Positions 33,135 to 45,000 of a stretch of DNA of 64,000 nt are shown one piece after another. This DNA is from Adenophora triphylla var. japonica (Eukaryota > Streptophyta > Magnoliopsida > Asterales > Campanulaceae). The translations under genes were made by a program, and so were the position numbers. The notes under the pieces are model-generated. The model saw nothing but the letters and a program-made list of their open reading frames with translations, searched no databases and was not told where the DNA came from. Within the stretch, counting starts at the first letter, position 1. Each line of letters starts with the position of its first letter. The stretch is taken from positions 186,001-250,000 of the forward strand of contig JAFEMH010002100.1 in assembly GCA_022495995.1 (NCBI GenBank). Direction: 5' to 3'.

Positions 33135-35582
33135 TGTGGGCGCCTCCCAACTCCCGGAACCTATAAACTCGTGTCCCAGGATGGAGGGTCCCAAAATACC
33201 ATTTTAAAAAAAAAACTTTTCTTTACTTTAACTTGAAAAGTATACAACCCAATTTCAAAACAATTTCAAAATAACCCCTCTACTCGGAGGCAATATACAA
33301 CCCTGTTTAAACAGTTATAACCTGTATAAGTATGAGTACTACAACTGAAAAGGCTCACACAAGCTAACTTTCAAACAAACCAATCTCAGGGTTAATTACA
33401 ACACCACACAACTGAAACATGTTTATAAAAGTTTTATATACAAAACTTTTCCCAAAAGAATAACAACCATGACAATCCCAACTCCCCAAATCAACACATA
33501 CCCTGACAATCCCAAAAGATGTCCAAACTCCTCCCCGGCCTCACCGGTCCGGTCCTCCTGTCTCAGCGGGATCTAAAACAATAAAGGGAGAAGGGGTGAG
33601 ATAAAATCTCAGCAAGCTATTATGTATGCAACAATATGCCATACAATATGCAATACATAACCAGGTTGCTCAATATCAAATACGCAGCACATAAATAGGT
33701 TGCTCAATATCACATTGGTAAAGCAGTAAACACATTCCGTTACCTTCTCATTACCTTTCCCATCTGAATCATACACAGTATAACGGTGGGAGTAATACTC
33801 CGCTCATTTGTGAAATGCTAGTGCATATTCACGTCTTATACGATCTCTATCGGAGACCCATATAAGATATCAGCTATCTTAGGACTGACTGCACATATCT
33901 ATAGAAGTTGTACACCCCCAACCCATGGCCACAGAAGGGGGAACGGACAAGTATATGGAAATCTAAACACCTTATGAAATATCTTCTCATAAGTGATAGT
34001 ATTACATATACCCCCGAGAATCAGCTGATACAACCATATTCAAGCACATAACCGATACTTGAAAATAAGTCCACCTCATGGGACATCAATACATATATAT
34101 AACATGGTACTGCAACTCATGTTAAACCAATCACAATAGTGCACATATATTTCAACACTATTGAATAACACAATTCAATGACATGGTATGAATACTCATG
34201 CTCAACAATTGAACTAGTGCAACACGTATTTACACACTATGTGCACAACTAATAATGAATATTTAAACACATAAGGGCACAGTAAATATCACATAAGCCC
34301 TACACGTTCATAATATAGTATTAGACACCTTCTCTAGAGGTTCCATAACAAATTACCAAGTTTTACAAACTTTGGTTTAAGTTCCACCATTGCCTTTCAA
34401 GCATTTTCAGATCAATTTTTAAAGACCTTTCGTTTATCATTTTGGGTCATTTCAGACTCCATGGTATAGTACTAATGTTGTACTAACATTATAGTTATAG
34501 AAGGATCAATTCCATACTAGCTTGCTTAGGGTTACAAGCTTACAAACTCAGCCTCAGGAACTGTCCACGGGTCCACCTTGATGTCACCAGATGCTTAAAA
34601 GAATTGATCAAATAATTTGGGTTACAGATTTAAGTGACATCAGAGTATGGAAAAACAACAATACTTACTATAGTTCCCTTAATTAGGATCACAAGCTGCC
34701 CATGAAGTGGGCCTTAAGTGATGGTTTTCCATTGACTTGGGAACTAGCATAAATGAGATGAAAAGTTTCTAGAGGCATGAGTACACAATAATGGTGTTGC
34801 ACGGTTTATACATTAAGTAGACTAGTTTCGACTAATAAACACTACAAAGCACATATGAGGCTCAAAATAATTAAATAAATAAATATACTAGGTTTGTACC
34901 AATCAAGAAACAGGACAAAAGAATTCCATTCTAAACATCCAAATAAAATGATCCAATATTACCAAAGATCATTTATACCACATAATAACATTATTTATTG
35001 GTATGAACAATTATTTGAACAAAATCATAACAACTTACCAAAATTTTCCGAAATAAAAAGAAGATATAATCGTCTATACTTGCTCTAATCGACTCCCTGA
35101 TCACAAATATGAAGTCAGAATTTGAAACGGAGCAACGGATGATTTTCTACGAATTTTTGAAGGTAACCCTAGGTTTTTGGAACGATACGTATACTGAAAA
35201 GTACTGAGGAAGATTAGGAATGAATGTTCTGGGTGATAATTGATATTTATATAAAATATTTACACCTTGGCTCCTTCTAGAATCCAATAATTACAAACAA
35301 CCACCTTATACTTATTTTTACACATAAGCTCCTCAAACTTTTTTTTTTATAACACTTTCATTTAAATTTTCAAGTGTCATAACTTTGGCATATAATTCCC
35401 CTATACTCCATTTAAACATTATATATTCCAAATCAATATAATAACATCTAAATTCACGGAAATGACCAAATAAACACATAATCAATCCAAATAGCAAATA
35501 ATGCATAATAGGGAATGCAATGCACCCCAACCCAACGTGCTTCACATGTGACCAAAATGTGCCTAGGTTTAGGGTCGTGACA
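33135..35582 (-). repeat. Tekay 5' LTR
   Basis: 2448 bp, the partner of 26110-28553, followed by GCTTA at 35583-35587. Confidence 0.95.
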
Positions 35583-35587
35583 GCTTA

Positions 35588-35885
35588 TGTGCGACCCTTA
35601 TTGACAACGAAGATGAAGAGGAGACTGTAAACCTAGCAGTCATGGAAATTTAATCTCAAAATCACGAACATCATTCTGATGCTACTTCAGATGTAGTCAC
35701 ACTAGAGATCACACCCTCTGACTTTGAGTTCAAATGCTTTAATTTTTTTATTTATGAAATACCAGAGGATGAAGAGGAATGTGATGGTAACTTTGAGGAA
35801 TGTCATGAGGCATACGCTAATCTTTTTGTCGACCGGCAAAAACGTATTGAAAAACTTGATGTTTTTTAAAAGGTCAATGAGAAAC
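35588..35885 (+). pseudogene. SIRE-like copia Gag, middle part
   Basis: It continues the Gag right after the zinc knuckle: acidic DNEDEEETVNLAV, then ITPSDFEFKCFNF, EIPEDEEECDGN and VDRQKRIEKL, with a few stops. It lies between the Tekay duplication (35583-35587) and the Athila insertion point; GAAAC (35881-35885) is the Athila target site. Confidence 0.8.
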
Positions 35886-36129
35886 TGATAAATGACTATT
35901 TTATAGACATTTATAGTGTTTTTATTGTATTATTTACTTTAATTTTAATACCAATTAAGTATAATTTAGCTTCTTTTTATTATATATCTTTGATTTTATA
36001 CTTGGTTGGTATTTTGTGTAATTTTACAGGTTTTTAGGACATTTAATGAAGTATAAGGGGTTCAGAGCAAAAGCCTTGGAAATAGAGGGACCAGAAATGA
36101 AAAATCCAGAAGACCAGTCAAAGGAGTTG

Positions 36130-36214
36130 CTGCTCGGCCAAGCACCTCCTTGCCTCAGTCGAGCATGAAGGGACAGAAGGTTGCTTGCTGAGGACTGCCT
36201 TGCTCGGCCGAGCA
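36130..36214. repeat. CTCGGCCGAG palindrome cluster in Athila 5' LTR
   Basis: TGCTCGGCCAAGCA (36130-36143, one mismatch), a diverged CTCAGTCGAGCA (about 36154-36165) and the perfect 14-bp palindrome TGCTCGGCCGAGCA (36201-36214). Confidence 0.85.
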
Positions 36215-36273
36215 CCCTCCTGATCAGCTAAACAGTGCCTTTTTGAAGAGTTGCACCCCTCAAGCCAAATGCC

Positions 36274-36281
36274 TATATAAA
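36274..36281 (+). promoter_or_regulatory. TATA box of Athila 5' LTR
   Basis: TATATAAA followed by GACCCC; the same box is at 43584-43591 in the 3' LTR. Confidence 0.7.
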
Positions 36282-37267
36282 GACCCCTTTGTACTCAATT
36301 TGGGATATCTGAAAATATCTAGAATAGACAAAAGATTACTTATTCATACTCTAGCAATAGATTTGTATACATTTCTCCAAGGTTTATCAATTGTTCTTGA
36401 AGTACTCTCGAAGATTGAAACAATAATATACTGAAGTTTACTTTCAGATTCTCTTTTTACCCTTTACAAGCATAAGTCTTCTTACTCCAATCTTTATTTA
36501 CATGTTATCTTATTACATCTTTATGTTTGTTTTGATAATGGCTATTGAGTAATCCTCCAAATTTTTGGGGTTGGAAACTCAAAAATTATGTAGTCTTCTC
36601 ATTTAAATCAAGTGTTTAAAGTCTTGTTTACCATTTCATAATCAATTCTTTTATATCAATTTGTCACGCTTACAAATATGAGTCGACCATATTCTGTATG
36701 AATCTAGTTAACCAAGAGAAGGATCCCGGTGAAGAATCTTGGTTAACGGAACCATATAAAACAAACTAGGCTCCATTAATCACAATAGTAGTTTAATGGC
36801 CTTTGGATGGTCCGTCAATGGTAAATACGTGGATTTTTATAAACTTAATGGATTCTTTCTATACATAGACCATCGAGAGATAGGGCATGAATAGTAGAGA
36901 ATACACATGCAAAGCCTTCGATTGACAAGTAATGCACAATTTAGCGTATCATCTTTGATTAATGAATTGAATTATATTTTCTATAAACTTGATTTATTTA
37001 TTGACTACATATTATTTGATTTCCAATCCCGGGAATGTTTCATCTTATAAGAATTCAACTAAAGTATTATGTGTATGTTTTATTTATTTTCTTAAACCAA
37101 AACGAAAGTCCCCCATTCTTATTTTAATAAATTCTGTAAAAACTAATATTTTCCAAAGTAAACCCTGTCCTCGTGGGATCGACCCATACTTGTATTCGCT
37201 ATACTATTATAACCCGTGTACTTGCGGTATTTAAAAGAACCGTTAAGGTTTGAAACGAACAAGTTTT

Positions 37268-37285
37268 TGGCGCCATTGCTGGGGA
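37268..37285 (+). promoter_or_regulatory. Athila primer-binding site, Asp-tRNA type
   Basis: TGGCGCCATTGCTGGGGA, six bases after the LTR, resembles the complement of Asp-tRNA, the usual Athila primer. Confidence 0.78.
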
Positions 37286-37393
37286 CAACGGTTTATTTTT
37301 TAATATTTGTCTTTTCTACATATTTCTGTTTTTAAGTTTTCCTTCCAAAATCTGCTGCGTTTGGTTTCTTCGTTGAGTGTTCTTTGCAGTTTA

Positions 37394-38944
37394 TGAAACG
37401 GACTCGGACCTTCCTTGAAGATTTTGATCCAGAACCCGAGAGAACGTTTCACGAAATTCTAAGAAGGTTTAAAGAAGTCTTAGAACAACACGGAAGAAGA
37501 GCCCGCAACACCTCCTAGGACCCTAAGGGACTTCGTTAATCCGAGTACCCCGAGAACTAGTTCTCCTATAGTTGTGCCGAATGCTAATGCGGACATCATT
37601 GAAATAAAGTCGCAATTACTTCATATGGTTATGAATAACCAATATAGAGGAACAGCTTTCGAGGATCCACATCTTTGTGTCCAAACATTTTTGGAATATT
37701 GTGACACCACCCGCATTCAGGGTGTCACACCGAAAGGAATAAGAATGTTCCTTTTCCCATTCTCTCTAAAGGACAGGGCAAAACAATGGTTGAACTCGGT
37801 CCCCCAGAACTCCTTAACAACATGGGACCAAGTTCAAGAGGCTTTCCTAGGGCGTTTCTTCCCACCAAGCAAGACCGCCCAGATTCGTAAAAAGATCACA
37901 AACTTTAGCCAAACAGGAAGCGAATCATTGTATGACACTTGGGAGCATTTCAAAGAGCTCCTACGGATGTGCCCCCACCACGGGCTAGAAAAGTGGTTGA
38001 TTGTGCACACCTTCTACAACGGTCTCACGTTCAAGACAAGAGAGACCATTGATGCCGCTGCAGGAGGGGCACTAATGAACAAAACTGTGGATGAGACATA
38101 CGACCTCATCGAAAATATTGCTTTGAACCACTATTAGTGGTCGAATGAGAGGGAGAAACCGCAAGGGACTCCAGGTAAGTATAATATAGATGTTGTTACT
38201 CTTCTCTCATCAAAAGTTGACATGATATTGAAAAAGTTTGAAAATCTTAATGTCAATCCCGTAAATAACATCAACATTGTTTATGAATTATGTGGGACTA
38301 ACTCACATAATACGGAAAGTTGTGATCCATTTGATGCTACTTCTAGTGATCAAGTAAATTTTGTTAATTCTTATGGGCAGAAGGGGGGTATGTATTCAAA
38401 TACATACAATCCCGAATGGAGAAATCACCCCAACTTCTCCTATAAGAATAACAACACTTTAAATCCGCAACCTTCCACACAACCTCCGGGATTTGCATCA
38501 TAGATATTCAATACTAATTCAAATTCTTTCCCTCCCCCTAAGTCTAAATTAGATCTTTTAATGGACTTTGTTGTTGAAAATAAAAATGCGCAAGAAAAGA
38601 CTAATAACGAATTTAGGGAATGCTTTAAATTGTTGAATGCTAGGTTTGATAACCTAGCCGCGCATAATAAGATGCTTGAAAGTCAACAAGCTCAGCAGGC
38701 CAATATAATGAATAGACCACAAGGGAGTCTTCCCGGTCAACCTCAAAGGCCAAATGAGCATGTTAACGTAATAAACGCTAGGAATGATTATGAGATGACA
38801 AATGAATATCCTAGTGAAGAAAATATTAGTCCAATCCCGATGATGATTGAGACTAATACGAACATTGAAAAGGGGACAGAATCCCCTAAGCTTGCTAAAA
38901 GTTTCGAACCACCTTTCCTCAAAGGGTGGTCAAAAGAGAAGTGA
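37394..38944 (+). pseudogene. Athila Gag, broken
   Basis: The ATG at 37394 begins MKRTRTFLEDFD; a frameshift near 37500 leads to the long open block 37574-38137. This has the Gag capsid core: GVTPKGIRMFLFPFSL, KDRAKQWLNSVP and TWDQVQEAFLGRFFPP. A degenerate knuckle (ELCGTNSHNTESC) is at about 38287, followed by Asn/Pro-rich sequence ending PQPSTQPPGFAS (38503). After a TAG, 38561-38944 continues with a coiled-coil-like segment (FKLLNARFDNLAAHNKMLES). Confidence 0.88.
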
Positions 38945-39648
38945 AAGAGGAATTTACTGAATTTTTAGGAGTTTTGGATGAAATAAACGTAACCATTCAT
39001 TTTTCAGAAAATATACATGAGATGCCTCATTATGCTAGGCCCTTAAAACAAATGCTTTCGGAAAAAGAGAAACTAGAAGAATTTGAAAATATCATTCTGA
39101 CAAAAAGTAAGCGCGATTTTACAAAAGAAACTGCCTCCGAAACTCAAGGATCCGGGAACCTTCTCTATCCCTTGTTGCGTTCGCAGGTGTAATATACACA
39201 ATGCTATGCTCGACTTAGGGGCTAGTGTTAGCATCATGCCTTTATGGATTAGTGAGAGATTAGGTGTGGGGGAACTAAAACCAACCACCATTTCACTCCA
39301 GTTGGCAGATCGCTCCATACAATACCCTATTGGTTTAATGGAGAAAATGCCCTGTCGAATAGGGAACTTAATAATCCCTGTCGACTTTGTTGTCCTCGAA
39401 ATAGAAGAAGACCAAGAAATTCCTGTAATTTTAGGAAGACCATTTTTAGCCACCGCAGGGGTAATAATAGATGTAAAAAATGGTACCTTCTCTCTTAATG
39501 TCGGAAAAGAAAAGGTCGAATTTAATATGCAAAATAATCCCGAGGACACTTTTCAAGAAAAAATTGAAAGTTCACAACCTAAAGATCAAATAATAAATCA
39601 TGAAATAGATGAAATTTTTTTTAGAATGTAGTGATAATGTGTTCGATT
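38926..39648 (+). pseudogene. Athila aspartic protease, frameshifted
   Basis: 38926-39110 reads EFLGVLDEINVTIHF, MPHYARPLKQML; a frameshift near 39108 is followed by the protease at 39206-39631. The active site is LDLGASVSIMP (catalytic Asp kept) and the C-terminal block EIPVILGRPFLATAGVIIDV. The pol polyprotein should continue into RT, but instead reading ends at 39631 and the next 1 kb has no RT homology. Confidence 0.88.
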
Positions 39649-40008
39649 GTTCTGCATGTCCCGTCACTAACCATGCAGCAAAGAAACTCGAAAGAGTAAA
39701 AGTGTCGAGTAAAGCACTTCAAAACGTGCAAGAATTATAGGCAGCTTATTTCACCGGAAAAAGGCACGATATGGAGGATGTTTACGAACTCAAACACTCC
39801 GAAGGGGATGCAATGGTGAATTGTTAGAGACAATAGGCCACCACAATATCATGCATTGCCTGTTTTGATTATCAGAAAGGGGTCGAGCTAATGACCTTAA
39901 CCAAGCATCATCGGTGTTATAAACCGATGGATTAGTTTTATTTTTCTATTTTAATCATTTATTTCTTAATTTTTTCTTTTTTATGTTTCATCCTAATTTT
40001 GTTTTGTA

Positions 40009-40115
<107 letters not shown>

Positions 40116-40124
40116 CAGAAAAAG

Positions 40125-40230
40125 TGCTCGGTCGAGCAGTCCCTTGACTCGGCCGAGCAAGGATGGACAAAAGGTGATAAAAACTGCAAGTTGTTGCTCG
40201 GCCGAGGCAAGGCCTATGCTCGGCCAAGCA
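40125..40230. repeat. CTCGGCCGAG palindrome cluster inside Athila
   Basis: TGCTCGGTCGAGCA (40125-40138), ACTCGGCCGAGCA (about 40146-40158), TGCTCGGCCGAGGCA (about 40195-40209) and TGCTCGGCCAAGCA (40217-40230). The block GGACAAAAGGT between pairs also occurs in the LTR cluster, so this is a copy of the LTR cassette. Confidence 0.85.
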
Positions 40231-40670
40231 AGTCGAATTTGCAGAAATTTTTTTTTAGTAAAAAATAGGGACTTTGGCATTGACTCCTCACTTCGCCTCC
40301 CTAAACCTCTCCACTCTCTTTCTAAAACCCTCAAAACCTCCGCCCCTCACCACCATAAAACCCCCAAATACACCATCAAATCCGGCCATTCAACCATTCC
40401 TTCACCCAAATTCTCCCAAACACATTTCCAACCTTAAAACCCAAAAATTTCACCCCAATTCTTCAAATTTCCGAAACCCTAGTTCTTCCCCAAATTCAAA
40501 AATTGCCCAGATTGGTAAACCAAGTTGATTTCTTTTTGGACATTCAAGCTTCAATCAAGAAGGGAAATAAGTTTACAAGGCAACTTCCTTCTCCAAATTC
40601 GGGTATCAAAAATCTCTCTCTTAATTTTTGCTTTTAGTTGGGTTTTGGATTACTAGCTATTTATCTTGCC

Positions 40671-42000
40671 ATGGAAAGAGGTAGAGGGAAGGGAAGAACA
40701 TCAACTAGGGCCAAAAAGAGGTTCCGTAATGATGGCTCCTCCACCTCTAGGCCAACCCCTACACTAAACACTTTGGGGATTGATTTTCAATCCGAAGCCG
40801 AAGCAGCTAGATTTGCCAAGTTGTGTGGGAAGAGCATTAAGCCCACACAATTCCCCGATATAGATGCAATGAGAGTCTTGGAAATTAGGAACAACATCCG
40901 AACTTTACATCAAGGGTTGAATAGTGTGGATTTTTTGCAAATGAGTGAGAAAACCTACGAAAACATTACCCTTGAGTTCTTAAGTTCTTTGACTAAAAGA
41001 TCAAGAAATTTAATAGATAATGAAACGGGTGAAGAATTTGAGGATACTCGGTTAGGTTTCGGCTTCTAAACTTTCACTACACCCTTGACCTTGAAGAGGT
41101 CAATGATATCCTGGGTTGGCCTTCCATCAGAAACGCCACAAATACCCTCCCCCTCCTTATTTTAATGCAGACATATTTTGGATGCAAATCACTGGCCACA
41201 CTCCTTTCCTCCCCAAAACATCCAAAGCCTCTTTGATAATTCATCCCGTCCTCCGTTATATACATAGGATGTATGCTTGCACCATTTTCGCAAGAGAAGA
41301 TAAGGGGACAATCAACAGGACTGAATTGTTCCTTTTATGGGCATTTGTCACGGGGTATGGGGAGATAAATTTAGGAAAGTGGTTAATTGACCAACTATGG
41401 GATCATGTCTCCCCTAGTTTTCCTGGTGATATTCATATAGGAGGGATGATAACGCTCATAGCAATCTTTGTTTGTGAGCAACTACCGGAGGAAGGTCCCG
41501 ATGCTTGGGTGCCTGTTAGAGGATCAAGGGTGCTTGATAAAGCAACCCTAAAAGTGATGAACATGATTGCTAAGGGTGGGCAAGGAAGGTATACTTGGTT
41601 TGTGGGAGGTGGTGCTAACAAAACACCTCATGCCATTTTGCCCAATGCCAACATTCCGGTGGTATCAATAAACCAACCGAATATTTGGTCCTTCCCATCT
41701 TTTTTGGGTCAAGCATAGGAGGGGAATGCATATTTGAACTTGGGACAAGAAGAAGAAGAACAACAACAACCCAACCCTAACCGAAACCAAATGCCACCCA
41801 ATTTTTACCACCAATTTAACCAAATGTCCATCCAACAAACCCAAATGCTTCAACAACTCAACCACTTCACCCAAAACTTCAATCAATTCCAAGAGAATAT
41901 TGAAGGACGTATTCAACATGTTCAAGGAAGGGTTGATCACATCTACGAATACGGAATGAAGCATTGGGAAAACTTCTACCCACCACCACCACCACTGTGA
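40671..42000 (+). pseudogene. Athila ORF2-type protein (putative plant transposon protein)
   Basis: The ATG at 40671 opens a basic N-terminus (MERGRGKGRTSTRAKKRFR, possible nuclear signal). It continues to 41068, then shifts frame. The second frame (about 41075-41718) holds ADIFWMQITGHTPFLPK, IIHPVLRYIHRMYACTIF and TELFLLWAFVTGYGEINLG, typical of the ATHILA ORF-1 / plant transposon protein families. After one TAG (41716-41718) a Gln/Asn-rich tail with heptad-like repeats ends at a poly-Pro stretch (to 42000). Its role is unknown; I see no signal peptide or membrane segment to support an envelope role. Confidence 0.8.
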
Positions 42001-43158
42001 GTTTCCTTTTATTCTTTCCCTACCATACTTTTTTATAATCCTTGAAACATTAGGGACAATGTTTAATTTAAGTGTGGGGGAGGATCTTGCATTTTATTTT
42101 AGTTTTTCGTTTAGTTTTTATTTTAAATAGCTTAGTTACATTTTTTTCTTTTCTTTGTATGCATTGTTAGAAGCATGTTTTTACTTTTAAAAAAAATTCC
42201 TATGATGATAAAGTATTTTAAGCATTAAAAAAGCTTATATTTATTACCTTTGAAAATCAGTTTCAAATTTCTTGATTCATATTTTTTTCAAAAAGTTTGA
42301 AAACATTTCCTAGAAAATAAATTTAAAGGTATATTAGAAAATAAGATGAAATAGTTATAAATTAATATAGTATAAATAAAATTGTTCTAAAAAGCATTAT
42401 TTTGTGAAAAGTTGGAGCATTGGATACTGTCTTTGTTTTCAAAAGATTATTTTTGCACTTCGGGACTTTCAAATTCATTTTCGAAAGGCACTCATCTCTT
42501 TATGCGCATTTTTTTGGATCACTTTTTCCTCCATTCCATCTTCAAGGCTAGTTAGCATAAAAATAAACACGTCTTGCTTCAATAAACATCTCCACTCAAA
42601 AATTAAAATGAATAAATCATTATTAGAGTGAGACAATAAAGAAGCAAGGTGTGATAGCATTTCAAAAACTTGTATCATCTTTTAAATGCTACCTAAAAAT
42701 GCTAGCCTTGACCCTTTCCTTTCCACTTTCATTAACACGTCCATCAAATTTTGATCCAAAAATCTTGTGCTAAAATCCCTAAAGTGTCTTTCTTAAGTGA
42801 AAATCATCATTTTAAGTCCTTAAAAGTCACATAAAAACATCTTTCTCATCTTAAAAATCTTTTTCAGTTCCAAGCTCCTACATTTCCAAAATCCTGTTTA
42901 GAAAAGCATCTATTTATGCAAAGATTAATTTATAGTTCTTTTATCTATATTCCAATATACATTAGAAGGACCTTCTTAGAAAATATTTTCAAAATTTTTG
43001 AATGATATGAATCAATGTTGAAAGTGATTTTCTTAAAGGCAACATCTTTAACAACACTTAAAATCTGAAGGGGAGCCACTTATTTATTTTTGTCTTTTTG
43101 GCCATTTACTTCTCACTCTTCCATTTTTATTTCACACTTTCTTAGGGACAAACAAGGT
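42001..43158 (+). other. Athila 3' untranslated region
   Basis: Non-coding and A/T-rich. A purine-rich motif TTAAGTGTGGGGGAGG at 42068-42083 duplicates the PPT 1.09 kb downstream. No other structure is recognised. Confidence 0.65.
42068..42083 (+). promoter_or_regulatory. second PPT-like motif of Athila element
   Basis: TTAAGTGTGGGGGAGG is identical over 15 bases to the PPT at 43159-43174. Both are preceded by TTAGGGACAA within 30 bp. Confidence 0.6.
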
Positions 43159-43174
43159 TTAAGTGTGGGGGAGT
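43159..43174 (+). promoter_or_regulatory. Athila polypurine tract
   Basis: TTAAGTGTGGGGGAGT directly precedes the 3' LTR. Confidence 0.85.
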
Positions 43175-44556
43175 TGATAAATGGCTATTTTATAGACATT
43201 TATAGTGTTTTTATTGTATTATTTACTTTAATTTTAATACCAATTAAGTATAATTTAGCCTCTTTTTTTATATATCTTCGATTTTATACTTGGTTGGTAT
43301 TTTGTGTAATTTTACAGGTTTTTAGGACATTTTATGAAGTATAAGGGGTTCAGAGCAAAAGCCTTAGAAATAGAGGGACCAAAATGAAAAATGCAGAAGA
43401 CCAGTCAAAGGAGCTGCTGCTCGGCCGAGCACCTCCTTGCTTCGGCCGAGCATGAAGGGACAAAAGGTTGCTTGCTGAAGACTGCCTTGCTCGGCCGAGC
43501 ACTTCCCTTGCCTCGGTCGAACACCCTCCTGATCAGCCAAACAGTGCCTTTTTTGAAGAGTTGCACCCCTCAAGTCAAATGCCTATATAAAGACCCCTTT
43601 GTACTCAATTTGGGATAACTGAACAGAAGATTACGTATTCATACTCTAGAAATAGATTTGTATACCTTTCTCCAAGGATTATCAATTGTTCTTGAAGTAC
43701 TCTCGAAGATCGAAGCAATAATATACTAAAGTTTACTTTCAGACTCTCTTTTTACCCTTTACAAGCATAAGTCTTCTTAATCCAATCTTTATTTACATGT
43801 TATCTTATTACATCTTTATATTTGTTTTGATAATGGCTAGTGAGTAATCCTCCAAATTCTAGGGGTTGGAAACTCAGCAATTATGTAGTCTTCTCATTTA
43901 AATCAAGTGTTTAAAGTCTTGTTTACCATTTCATAATCAATTCTTTTATATCATTTTGTCACGCTTTCAAATATGAGTCGATCATATTCTGTATGAATCT
44001 AGTTAACCAAGAGAAGGATCCCGGTAAAGAATCTTGGTTAACGGAACCATATAAAACGAACTTGGCTTCATTAATCACAAGAGTAGTTTAATGGCCTAGG
44101 GATGGTCCTTCAGTGGTAAATACGTGGATTTTTATAAACTTAATGGATTCTTGCTATACATGGACCATCCAGAGATAGGGCATGAATAGTAGAGAATACG
44201 CGTGCAAAGCCTTCGATTGACAAGTAATGCACAATTTAGCGTATCATCTTTGATTAATGAATTGAATTATATTTTCTATAAATTTGATTTATTTATTGAC
44301 TACATATTGTTTGATTTCCAATCCCGAGAATGTTTCATCTTATAAGAATTCAACTAAAGTATTTTGTGTATGTTTTATTTATTTTCTTAAACCAAAACGA
44401 AATTCCCCCAATCTTATTTTCATAAATTCTGTAAAAACAAATATTTTCCAAAGTAAACCCTAACCTCGTGGGATCAACCCGTACTTGCATTCGCTATACT
44501 ATTATAGCCCGTTCACTTGCGGTATTTAAAAGAACCGTTAAGGTTTGAAACGAACA
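43175..44556 (+). repeat. Athila 3' LTR
   Basis: 1382 bp, partner of 35886-37261 with a few per cent difference by eye. The TATA box is at 43584-43591. The palindrome cluster upstream of it is better preserved than in the 5' LTR. Confidence 0.95.
43418..43520. repeat. CTCGGCCGAG palindrome cluster in Athila 3' LTR
   Basis: TGCTCGGCCGAGCA at 43418-43431 and 43488-43501 (both perfect 14-bp palindromes), CTTCGGCCGAGCATG near 43440 and a diverged CCTCGGTCGAACA near 43511. The cluster ends about 65-85 bp before the TATA box. Confidence 0.88.
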
Positions 44557-44561
44557 GAAAC

Positions 44562-45000
44562 TCTCAACTGAAATTTCTTCTTTAAAATCTAATCTTGAGA
44601 GAGTTTCCATTGAAAATGACAACCAAAAGGATTCCATGGCCAAACTTGAGGTCATGCTCACCAAATGTGATATTGAACTCGAGAAAACCAAAGCTGAACT
44701 TGAAAAAGCGAATGGGACTTTTAAAAAGTTACTCTAGAAAAGTTAAACTTGAAGAAGTTTTAAACTTGGGAAGTCAAACTAAAACGAGTCTTGGCTATGA
44801 ATCCACTTTTGTAAAAGAAGGTGAAGGTACCTATAAATCTAAAAACTTTCAAAAGGTAGATTCCAAACCTAGGATAAAGAAGTTTGTGTGTCACTACTGC
44901 TTTGCTACATCTCATATCAGGCCTTTCTGTTATCAAAGGATTCATGACCTTGGGGAATCTGCTCCCCAGATGAGCGCCCAGATGTACTCACACTAGAGCT
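44562..45000 (+). pseudogene. SIRE-like copia Gag, C-terminal coiled coil and second zinc knuckle
   Basis: It resumes exactly after the Athila duplication: STEISSLKSNLERVS and MAKLEVMLTKCDIELEKTKA form a heptad-rich coiled coil ending at a TAG near 44737. A second frame carries SKPRIKKFVCHYCFATSHIR, then PFCYQRIHDL, the CCHC-like knuckle that SIRE-type elements have near the Gag/Pol boundary. A decayed stretch leads to the protease. Confidence 0.82.

Larger units (their letters stand above)
26110..35582 (-). mobile_element. Tekay-type chromovirus (Ty3/gypsy), structurally complete
   Basis: LTRs at 33135-35582 (5') and 26110-28553 (3') are about 98% identical by eye, and the GCTTA duplication is at 26105-26109 and 35583-35587. 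It has a Met-tRNA PBS (33115-33132), gag, protease-RT-RNase H, integrase with a chromodomain and a PPT (28554-28568), all on the minus strand. The chromodomain places it among chromoviruses; long LTRs and the protein motifs suggest Tekay. It is inactive because of several stops and one frameshift. It interrupts the SIRE-like Gag. Confidence 0.95.
35886..37261 (+). repeat. Athila 5' LTR
   Basis: 1376 bp, TGATAAATGAC to GAAACGAACA. TATATAAA is at 36274-36281, about 60 bp downstream of a CTCGGCCGAG palindrome cluster (36130-36214). Confidence 0.95.

Noticed and set aside
40671..42000. Reading the Athila ORF2 as a viral-type envelope gene
   Set aside because: No signal peptide, transmembrane helix or glycosylation-rich ectodomain is visible; the sequence matches plant transposon ORF families instead.
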